DNA from: CAYUWM01 sp964448395
GTDB taxonomy: Bacteria > Chloroflexota > Dehalococcoidia > E44-bin15
NCBI GenBank assembly: GCA_964448395.1
Contig: CAYUWM010000078.1
Span: forward strand, 1-5,525
Length of the DNA: 5,525 bases
Reading direction: 5' to 3'
The notes beneath the pieces are model-generated. The model saw only the letters and a list, made by a program, of their open reading frames with translations, did no database searches and was not told the DNA's origin. This document shows positions 1-5,447 of the stretch, piece by piece. A program made the translations under genes and the position numbers. Within the stretch, counting starts at the first letter, position 1; each line of letters begins with the position of its first letter.

Positions 1-637
1 TTCGGGCAGCCTCATGAACCGATACATCGATCTTTTGGCCTTTACCTATGGCATCACGGCAGTATATAGCAGCCAGTATCTCGATATCAGCGATCTCCGA
101 TGCTGCATCGTAGGCTGGCATGCCGGGCAACAGGGTAGGGACCTTGCCGGGATAACCGCTGGTAATCATTACGCCGCTGAGGGCGTAATCGACGATATTA
201 GACCCTTTGTAGTCCCTCCAGGGGCCATCGGGGCCGAACTCGGTGATACTGGCCATAATGAGCCTGGGATTAATGTTCTTCAGCACATCGTAACCCAGTC
301 CCAGGCTGTCCATGCAGCCAGGCCCGAAGTTCTCCACCAGTACATCGACAGACTTGGCCAGCCTCTTAAGGATATCCTTACCCTCGTCAGATTCCAGGTT
401 CAGCGTTATGCCGCGTTTATTAGCGTTACGGTAGAGGAAGTAGAGGCTTTTCTCTGGGTGCGGCTCACCGTTGAGGAACGGTGGCATATTGCGCCCCACG
501 TCTCCATCGGGCGGCTCAACCTTGATCACGTCTGCGCCCATGTCGGCAAGTAACTTGGTGCAGTATGCGCCCCTGCTGTCGGTGAGATCGAGTATCCGGT
601 AGCCGGTGAGTGCACCTTCTCGTTCCTTCGCCACCAT
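1..637 (-). CDS. Family III (CaiB/BaiF) CoA-transferase, N-terminal half, partial
   Basis: The first 212 residues are visible; the gene leaves the window at its left edge. Family III enzymes move CoA between acids in the cytoplasm and usually have about 400 residues in an interlocked dimer. Clear family marks are YRILDLTD (13-20), LADMGADVIKVEPPDGD (30-46), NANKRGITLNL (71-81), DVLVENFGPG (98-107) and GKGQKIDV (198-205). The expected catalytic Asp lies near Asp177 (PAYDAASE). Compared with formyl-CoA transferase, the spacing from it to the ILAA helix is one residue short, and a gap-free alignment puts Tyr176 at the catalytic position. The ATG at 637 is preceded by AAAGGAGG. It probably activates the pathway's starting acid, as BbsEF or FldA do. 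A second transferase subunit, if there is one, would be further left. The family is certain, the substrate is not. Confidence 0.9.
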   Translation of the reverse strand, partial: MVAKEREGALTGYRILDLTDSRGAYCTKLLADMGADVIKVEPPDGDVGRNMPPFLNGEPHPEKSLYFLYRNANKRGITLNLESDEGKDILKRLAKSVDVLVENFGPGCMDSLGLGYDVLKNINPRLIMASITEFGPDGPWRDYKGSNIVDYALSGVMITSGYPGKVPTLLPGMPAYDAASEIADIEILAAIYCRDAIGKGQKIDVSVHEAAR

Positions 638-647
638 AGCAGCTCGG

Positions 648-655
648 CCTCCTTT
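648..655 (-). promoter_or_regulatory. Ribosome binding site of the CoA-transferase gene
   Basis: AAAGGAGG on the minus strand lies between the crotonase stop and the ATG at 637, ten bases before that ATG. A GTG directly follows the ATG and could also serve as the start. Confidence 0.65.
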
Positions 656-657
656 AT

Positions 658-1515
658 CTAGCGCTGGTCAACCCAACGCTGTGGCCCAAAATCGGCAGTG
701 TCCTGTTCGCTCAACAGGATGGAGAAACCGTCGTCGCAGTAACGCAGGGTCGATCTGCGATCCATATCCTCGACAGAGCGGATGGTGGCCTTGGTCATGA
801 TGAGCGCCGCCAGGCGCATGCCACCGATCTTCCCCGCCATCTCCTTGGCTTTGTTCAGATATTGGTCAGCTGGCCAGACCTGGTTGGCGAACCCGATGCG
901 GTGAGCTTCTCTGCCATCGATGACATCCCCGGTGCAGCAGAGCTCGATGGCCTTGGAGACACCCACACGCCACGCCATGTTAGCCGTACCTCCGGCGCCG
1001 CCGATCCATCCCAGGTTCTTCACGTGTATATCGCTGATCTGGGCCGTCTCCGAGGCGACAACGATGTCGCAGGCGAGCGCCAACTCCGTGCCTCCGGCGG
1101 TACACACCCCATCGATAGCAGCGATGGATATCTTGGGTGACCAGGTGATCTTCTCAAAGGCGGGGGTCATGGCAGGTTTCGGCTGCCTGAGGGCCCAGAA
1201 GTTCTTTACCCCTGAGGGCTTCGCTAGAGAAACGTTGGCAGGGGCATCCTCGGCAGACTCATCGAGGACACCGCCGCTGGTGAACCCTGCCATCTCCTTG
1301 AGGTCTGCCCCGGCGCAGAAGCAGGGCCTGCCGTCCGTCCGCGGCGTGCCGGTAAAGATGAATGCCTTAATATCATCATTGTTATCGATCACATCTACCA
1401 CCTGGCTCAGCTCGCTCCACATCTTAACGTTGATCGCATTCAACGACTGAGGACGATTAAGGGTGATAACACAGAACCCGTCTTTCTTTTCGAACAGGAT
1501 GGTCTCGTATTCCAA
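658..1515 (-). CDS. Enoyl-CoA hydratase/isomerase (crotonase) family protein
   Basis: Starting at the TTG at 1515, the product is 285 residues and opens EYETILFEKKDG, a typical crotonase N-terminus, followed by ITLNRPQSLNAI. The oxyanion-hole segments are FCAGADLKEM (66-75) and DGVCTAGGTELALACD (135-150). Glu144 in GGTELAL matches the first catalytic Glu of rat enoyl-CoA hydratase. The second one (rat Glu164) appears as Val165 when aligned on the following GAGGT motif, so simple hydration is doubtful. Isomerase, ring hydrolase, lyase or thioesterase activities also occur in this fold. Between the two oxyanion motifs there is an extra stretch of about 20 residues compared with rat hydratase, which helps make the protein longer than the common 255-265. 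The TAG stop is followed by the ribosome site of the CoA-transferase gene. In context it probably acts on a CoA ester between the A/B enzyme and the thiolase; its exact reaction is not known. Confidence 0.85.
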   Translation of the reverse strand: MEYETILFEKKDGFCVITLNRPQSLNAINVKMWSELSQVVDVIDNNDDIKAFIFTGTPRTDGRPCFCAGADLKEMAGFTSGGVLDESAEDAPANVSLAKPSGVKNFWALRQPKPAMTPAFEKITWSPKISIAAIDGVCTAGGTELALACDIVVASETAQISDIHVKNLGWIGGAGGTANMAWRVGVSKAIELCCTGDVIDGREAHRIGFANQVWPADQYLNKAKEMAGKIGGMRLAALIMTKATIRSVEDMDRRSTLRYCDDGFSILLSEQDTADFGPQRWVDQR

Positions 1516-1522
1516 AAACAAC

Positions 1523-1528
1523 CCTCCT
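1523..1528 (-). promoter_or_regulatory. Ribosome binding site that decides the crotonase start
   Basis: AGGAGG on the minus strand stands seven bases before the TTG at 1515. The in-frame ATG at 1596, 27 codons further upstream, has only a weak, badly spaced purine run in front of it. Homology to crotonases also begins right after the TTG. Confidence 0.75.
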
Positions 1529-1540
1529 TTCTTATCTGGC

Positions 1541-1600
1541 ACAAATGTCTTCTGCTCTAATATGGGGCCTTTTTCGGAATCAGCAGAGGGTAACATTTGT
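1541..1600. repeat. 8-base inverted repeat ACAAATGT / ACATTTGT in the leader before the crotonase gene
   Basis: A perfect 8-base inverted repeat has arms at 1541-1548 and 1593-1600, separated by 44 bases. Each arm is itself a near-palindrome of the form ACA-N2-TGT, as paired operator half-sites often are. It lies wholly in the 118-base stretch between subunit B and the crotonase TTG start. It could be an operator, a long RNA stem, or chance. Confidence 0.3.
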
Positions 1601-1621
1601 TAAGCGCCCTGTTCCCCTCTG
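1584..1621 (-). repeat. Inverted repeat just after the subunit B stop codon
   Basis: CAGAGGG and CCCTCTG form a 7-base-pair inverted repeat (arms 1584-1590 and 1615-1621) with a 24-base loop, starting 12 bases past the stop of subunit B. No T-run follows on the minus strand, so it is not a standard intrinsic terminator. It could be an mRNA hairpin or a chance match. Confidence 0.4.
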
Positions 1622-1633
1622 TCTCAACCGGCT

Positions 1634-2932
1634 CTAGCCCAGCCCCATCGACATGAAAAACTTAGAAAACTTGTCCTTGAGCTCATCCAGCGTGGTATAC
1701 CTGTCGTCAAACAGGTCCATCCCGATGTACATGAACGGGACCCCCAGTTCGCGGCACTTCTCACGCATCAGGCCCGCGCTGCCTGAGCCATCCTTGTGGC
1801 CCATATAGCCAGGGTAAACAACGGCATCTATCTTGTAGTCCTTCACTATTTTCTCTATATCGCTGAGGAAGAGGTCCGCCACACCACGCGCCTGCCTGAT
1901 CATCGGCACTTCATGCAAAGCCCTCTGGGCCAGGCCTTTGTACATGGAGTCTTCGGTTGAGGTATCGATCTGCGAGTACGGCGAATAACCGAACATCTCC
2001 ATGGCAATCACCGCTCCCCACTCCTGCTCCAGCCACGGGAAGAGCTCCAGGGTCAATCCCAGGGACAGAACATCGAACCAGAACACCCGGATCCTCTCCT
2101 TTTCCACCGCGCCCTTGCCCTGCTTCACTAGAGACTCAGCATCTGCGAGGACATCCTTGAGCCAGGCAGTGCCTACGGGCATACCACTATGAACGGTGGT
2201 CGCTTCTCCGAACACCTCCAGCCCCATTGCGCCACCGTGGGGGCAGGGCACCGCCCGCCTCAGCTCGTTCCACTCCTGCCACAGCTGAATCTGCTTGTTC
2301 GACTCCTTGATGACCTCACGCAGCCGGTTAGTATCCATCTTGAGCCCGGTGTGCTTCTCGAGGAATTCCACCATCTTCTTCAGTTCGTCGGCATAGTACT
2401 CATAACTCCGCTCATCCGCCCAGTAGGGAGGGTCGGCGCCGAACACCGGAATTTTGCCCCACTTCTCGTTGTTCGCCATCGTTTGGTGCACCACGTTTAT
2501 ACCGTCGCAGGGGTGAAGCATGGCGATGACCGCGGTGGGCGGGGGCACCAGGTCTTCCTCTACTATGTACGCCGCCAGCCTGATGATGGTGCACAGGTCC
2601 ATGCCCCTGAACATCTTCCCGCTCGCGTCGATCTCGTCGTGAAAGGTCGGCGAAAGCGCACCGGTGAACGCCGGTGTCAGGAAGGTGCTCCACGGGAGGT
2701 CCAGGGCGGTATACAGCTCCGGGGCACAGCAGAAGTAGCTGGTGATGAACGGTTCGCCGGATACATAACGCCTCAGTATTTCATTGTGATGGTCAACGAA
2801 GCCCTTGGTAGGAACATAGTGAAGGTTAGCCCCCGAGGAGGTCTTGGTGAATGTCTCCACCATCATGCCGAGCATATCGCGCTCTTGTATCAACTTCTGG
2901 CAACACCTATCGTTCAAAGATCTGCCGGTCAT
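1634..2932 (-). CDS. 2-hydroxyacyl-CoA dehydratase / benzoyl-CoA reductase family subunit (BcrB/HgdA-like), subunit B
   Basis: This 432-residue protein is a diverged paralogue of the preceding subunit and is probably its partner in an A/B heterodimer. Corresponding marks are SYFCCAPELY (65-74), Cys114 in MDLC and Cys142 in HPCDG; the 28-residue gap between Cys114 and Cys142 matches 27 in subunit A. A linker with CPHGG (230-234) follows. The C-terminal half has the strand DAVVYPGYMGHKD (369-381), a helix with Cys393, then MDLFDDR (405-411) and a MGLG end. Counting from the Asp that opens that strand, His379 falls exactly where subunit A has Cys346, so the third expected cluster cysteine is missing. 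Length fits BcrB/BzdO better than the shorter FldB-type subunits, a weak hint towards an aryl-CoA-reductase-like role. No ASKHA-type activator (BcrAD, HgdC, FldI) is in the window. The ATG start is well supported by AGGAGG and the ATGA overlap. Confidence 0.87.
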   Translation of the reverse strand: MTGRSLNDRCCQKLIQERDMLGMMVETFTKTSSGANLHYVPTKGFVDHHNEILRRYVSGEPFITSYFCCAPELYTALDLPWSTFLTPAFTGALSPTFHDEIDASGKMFRGMDLCTIIRLAAYIVEEDLVPPPTAVIAMLHPCDGINVVHQTMANNEKWGKIPVFGADPPYWADERSYEYYADELKKMVEFLEKHTGLKMDTNRLREVIKESNKQIQLWQEWNELRRAVPCPHGGAMGLEVFGEATTVHSGMPVGTAWLKDVLADAESLVKQGKGAVEKERIRVFWFDVLSLGLTLELFPWLEQEWGAVIAMEMFGYSPYSQIDTSTEDSMYKGLAQRALHEVPMIRQARGVADLFLSDIEKIVKDYKIDAVVYPGYMGHKDGSGSAGLMREKCRELGVPFMYIGMDLFDDRYTTLDELKDKFSKFFMSMGLG

Positions 2933-4125
2933 CGCTTACCTCCTATGCTTTCTATGAATGCCTGGGCCCTAGTCCTCACCTGGCCGGCTGTGCCCGCCAT
3001 GAGGTATTCCCGGTCCATATGGAGCACGGGGATATTCGCTTTCTGCAGGTTCTTTTCCTGCATGAAAAACTCACCCGCCCACAGGTCGCAAAATACCATC
3101 CGCAGTGCGATAATCCCGTCTACCTTAAATTCCTTAATCATTTTCTGGACGTATTCCGACCTCTGCGGGAAATCCATGAACATTCGCGGGCAGGAAGGCT
3201 TTTGCTGAATGTAGTACCTAGCGAGAGCATCCAGCGGATCCTTCTCCTTCTCGTCAACCTCCACCCAGAATGCCCTGGTGCCGTAGCATGCGGAATCGGT
3301 GACTACCAGTCCCCCTAGATCCTCAATGATCTTGATATACTGCGGGTCGTCCATGATGCTGCTGACCAGCATCAGCCTGAACTTGTAGTCCTTGATGCCT
3401 TCCGCACCCTTCAACTCATCCAGCAGCTCCTTCAGCATCTTGTTGAACTCCATCCGCGGCATGGAGGTGCTGGCGATGACGACGGCCAGCGCATCGGCGC
3501 CGGTGATCGGCGGGTTGTCCTTCTTCCTCAGGTCGTAGAGCTGCCTCAACAGGCGCTTTGTCTCGTTGTGGGTCTTTATCGCCTCCCGCAGCTTGTCATC
3601 GGTAATCTTCACACCCAGGTGCTTCTCCAGCGCCTCCTTGAATATTACCATTTCTTCCCGCCACCATCCCACCTGCTTATCGGCTTGCAGCTTGGGAAGG
3701 CTCATCATGTGCGCCAGCGGAGTGTCCACCTTGCGCTTCCAGTTATCGTAGATTCGGCGTATGTGGTCACAGTTATTGAGCCAGACAACACCATCAAGAA
3801 AGTCGTACTCTCCCAGCAGACCCATGTTGAAGGCGTGACGGCAGAAGCTGCAGTTGATGCTGGTGAGGTACGCATCCGCCAGCTCGGAACTGGTGCTGCC
3901 AGTAGCTCTCACCCGGAAGGGTGTCATGCCGGCAGCGGTGATTATCTCCTCCGGCCCGTAGCAGCAGAAGTAGCCCACCACCTTGCCCCCCTGATCTATC
4001 CACTTCTTCAGTTCAGGGTTAACGATGGTCTGTGCGGCTTCTTTGAACTTGTCCAGTGCTTTGGATTTTATCGTTGTTTCCAATTCTTTACCCCCCTTTC
4101 GAAGCGATTCTTCGGCGGTTGCCAT
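2929..4125 (-). CDS. 2-hydroxyacyl-CoA dehydratase / benzoyl-CoA reductase family subunit (BcrC/HgdB-like), subunit A
   Basis: The 398-residue product belongs to the superfamily that holds a [4Fe-4S] cluster and takes low-potential electrons from an ATP-driven activator. Members either dehydrate 2-hydroxyacyl-CoA esters or reduce aromatic CoA esters. Visible marks are the N-terminal GYFCCYGPEE (51-60) before an AAGMTP turn, then Cys92, then DGVVWLNNCDHIRR (111-124) with Cys119, a helical middle, and FCD with Cys346 near the C-terminus. It ends with GQVRTRAQAF (381-390), usual for this family. Cys92, Cys119 and Cys346 are the likely cluster ligands; their order and spacing match known members. 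Length suits both BcrC/BzdN-like and FldC/HgdB-like proteins. The gene overlaps subunit B by four bases. The ATG at 4125 has no clear ribosome site. A TTG at 4083, seven bases after a purine run AAAGGGGGG, is a credible alternative start and would shorten the protein by 14 residues. The substrate cannot be told from the sequence. Confidence 0.88.
   Translation of the reverse strand: MATAEESLRKGGKELETTIKSKALDKFKEAAQTIVNPELKKWIDQGGKVVGYFCCYGPEEIITAAGMTPFRVRATGSTSSELADAYLTSINCSFCRHAFNMGLLGEYDFLDGVVWLNNCDHIRRIYDNWKRKVDTPLAHMMSLPKLQADKQVGWWREEMVIFKEALEKHLGVKITDDKLREAIKTHNETKRLLRQLYDLRKKDNPPITGADALAVVIASTSMPRMEFNKMLKELLDELKGAEGIKDYKFRLMLVSSIMDDPQYIKIIEDLGGLVVTDSACYGTRAFWVEVDEKEKDPLDALARYYIQQKPSCPRMFMDFPQRSEYVQKMIKEFKVDGIIALRMVFCDLWAGEFFMQEKNLQKANIPVLHMDREYLMAGTAGQVRTRAQAFIESIGGKR
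2939..2944 (-). promoter_or_regulatory. Ribosome binding site of dehydratase subunit B
   Basis: AGGAGG lies six bases before the ATG at 2932, inside the final codons of subunit A. With the ATGA stop/start overlap this indicates translational coupling and matched amounts of A and B. Confidence 0.8.
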
Positions 4126-4245
4126 CCTAGTTCTGGAATCCGACTCTGTCTCTCATGCTTCTTGTTCTCCATCCCCCTTTCGCGGCCATCTTTTTCCAAG
4201 GGCCCCGCTGAGTTTCTGTCACCGGAGGCGGTTTTTGAAACCATT
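4126..4245. other. Intergenic leader upstream of dehydratase subunit A, without a convincing gene
   Basis: About 120 bases lie downstream of the candidate promoter. The stretch contains a small GGTTT-CAA-AAACC stem (4230-4242) with no T-run after it. It also has one copy of CGAAAGGGGG (4173-4182) that recurs 81 bases later inside the subunit A reading frame (4092-4101). A short reading frame beginning at the ATG at 4172 runs out of frame into subunit A and looks accidental. Confidence 0.5.
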
Positions 4246-4274
4246 AATTTACCATGCAAGTATCGTGTAGTCAA
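4246..4274 (-). promoter_or_regulatory. Candidate sigma-70-type promoter for dehydratase subunit A
   Basis: Reading the minus strand, TTGACT (4269-4274, five of six matches to TTGACA) is followed by a 17-base spacer and TAAATT (4246-4251, four of six matches to TATAAT). The site begins two bases after the thiolase stop codon. Transcription would start near 4238-4240 and give a leader of roughly 115 bases before the subunit A ATG. A second TTGACT copy overlaps immediately upstream (4275-4280), but its spacing to the -10 is too long. The match is by eye and the organism's sigma factors are unknown. Confidence 0.35.
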
Positions 4275-4276
4275 AG

Positions 4277-5446
4277 TCAAAGCCCCACTATACAGATGCT
4301 GACCACTGGGGCGTACGGCTCATTACCCATGTTGTGAGCCAGGCCCAGTTTTGGATCCTTGATCTGCCGCTTATCCGCCCTGCCCTGCAACTGGAGGTAT
4401 AACTCATAAACCATCCTTATGCCAGAAGCGCCGACAGGGTGCCCGAAACACTTGAGCCCCCCGTCCGGCTGCACCGGCAACTCGCCATCGAGCTGGAATG
4501 TACCTGCCTCGATATCATCCTTTACCTTCCCCCGCGGGCTGAACTGGAGGTCCTCCATAGTCACCGCCTCGGTGATTGAGAAGCAATCGTGGACCTCCGC
4601 CATACCTACCTCCTTGCGGGGCTCCTTGATACCCGCCTCCTTGTAGGAGGCCACACCGCCGCGGTAGGCCTCCTCGACGTGGGCATAATCGTACCCCGAG
4701 GTCATCCGTCCCGAGGTCGGGCTGGTACATATCTGGAGCGCCTTGATATAGACTGGATCGGGGCGGAACTTCTTGGCCATGTCGGCGCGGGTGATGATGG
4801 CCGCGGCAGCGCCGTCGGATACGCCGCAACAGTCGAACAGCCCCAGCGGCCAGGCGATTATGGGGGCAGCCAACACCTGCTCTATGGTCAGCTCACGCCT
4901 GAAGTGAGCCTTGGGATTCAACAGGGCGTTCTTGTGGCTCTTGACCGATATCTTGGCCAGCATGGTCTTGCCCTCTTCGGGGCTCAGCCTGTAGCGGTCA
5001 AAGTAGTTGGTTGCCATCATGGCGAACATCCCGGGCGGTGTCGACTGGTAGTGGGTGTTGGAGCGGTTCTCCATGCCCGGCAGTCCGCTGGCGCCCTCAT
5101 CCTTCAGCTTCTCGAATCCCACCGCCAGGCAGACATCGTATGTGCCGGAAGCGACGGCATAGGTGGCACCCCTCAGTGCCTCATGGCCCGAGCCGCAGGC
5201 GTTCTCCACCCGGGTAACCGGGATATACTGCAGCTTCAACGGCTCGCTGATAGAGCGACCTCCAAACCCGCTGAACATCGTGCCCACCCATGCTGCCTCG
5301 ATGTCTTTTGCCTCGATACCGGCATCCTGATATGCCTCGCTGACTGCATCGATGACTAGGTCGCTGGGCCCCTTGTCCCACAGCTCGCCGAACTTGGTGC
5401 AGCCCATCCCCACGATGGCGACCTTATCTTTAATGCTCTCCGACAT
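4277..5446 (-). CDS. Thiolase / acetyl-CoA acetyltransferase of the SCP-x (BbsB-like) type
   Basis: This 389-residue protein has the normal length and layout of a non-decarboxylating thiolase, which cleaves a beta-ketoacyl-CoA with free CoA in the cytoplasm. The N-terminus has the usual VAIVGMG strand. The nucleophilic cysteine is Cys84 in ENACGSG, followed by HDCFS at 286-290 and GHPVGASG at 335-342, with His336 as the likely catalytic base. The HDCF motif and the HNMG segment near residue 371 (rather than a CxG motif) point to the SCP-x/SCP-2 group. Members of that group often need a DUF35 OB-fold partner, and the gene just upstream looks like one. A vicinal cysteine pair occurs at 206-207 (FDCCG). 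The closest characterised type I can suggest is benzoylsuccinyl-CoA thiolase (BbsAB), but other substrates are equally possible. The ATG start is backed by AAGGAGG six bases upstream. Family confidence is high, substrate confidence low. Confidence 0.92.
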   Translation of the reverse strand: MSESIKDKVAIVGMGCTKFGELWDKGPSDLVIDAVSEAYQDAGIEAKDIEAAWVGTMFSGFGGRSISEPLKLQYIPVTRVENACGSGHEALRGATYAVASGTYDVCLAVGFEKLKDEGASGLPGMENRSNTHYQSTPPGMFAMMATNYFDRYRLSPEEGKTMLAKISVKSHKNALLNPKAHFRRELTIEQVLAAPIIAWPLGLFDCCGVSDGAAAAIITRADMAKKFRPDPVYIKALQICTSPTSGRMTSGYDYAHVEEAYRGGVASYKEAGIKEPRKEVGMAEVHDCFSITEAVTMEDLQFSPRGKVKDDIEAGTFQLDGELPVQPDGGLKCFGHPVGASGIRMVYELYLQLQGRADKRQIKDPKLGLAHNMGNEPYAPVVSICIVGL

Positions 5447-5447
5447 A

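Noticed and set aside
14..553. A 179-codon plus-strand open frame at the left edge
   Set aside because: The minus strand here encodes an unmistakable CaiB/BaiF CoA-transferase, so the plus-strand frame is a shadow.
1584..1621. Inverted repeat after subunit B considered as an intrinsic terminator
   Set aside because: The loop is 24 bases and no T-run follows the 3' arm on the minus strand; kept only as an inverted repeat.
2189..3208. A 339-codon open frame on the plus strand across both dehydratase subunits
   Set aside because: It lies wholly antisense to two clear, motif-bearing genes, and its translation shows no family motif. It is a by-product of codon bias in GC-rich genes.
1634..4125. 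Firm naming of the two subunits as benzoyl-CoA reductase BcrB/BcrC
   Set aside because: Length and some motifs fit, but dehydratases of the Fld/Had/Hgd type share the same marks and the BcrA/BcrD ATPases are not seen, so no gene symbols were given.
4230..4242. GGTTT-CAA-AAACC stem considered as a terminator after the thiolase
   Set aside because: The stem is only five base pairs, AT-rich, and no T-run follows on the transcribed strand.
4068..4280. A small minus-strand frame in the gap after the thiolase, possibly a leader peptide (from TTG 4280 or ATG 4172)
   Set aside because: It overlaps the start of subunit A out of frame, has no properly spaced ribosome site, and its Lys/Arg-rich sequence resembles nothing known.
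3568..4302. A plus-strand frame spanning the start of subunit A and the gap behind it
   Set aside because: Most of it is antisense to subunit A, and no protein family is recognisable.
4589..5359. A 256-codon plus-strand open frame opposite the thiolase
   Set aside because: It is antisense to a well-supported thiolase and shows low-complexity, Gly/Arg/Leu-rich composition without recognisable domains.
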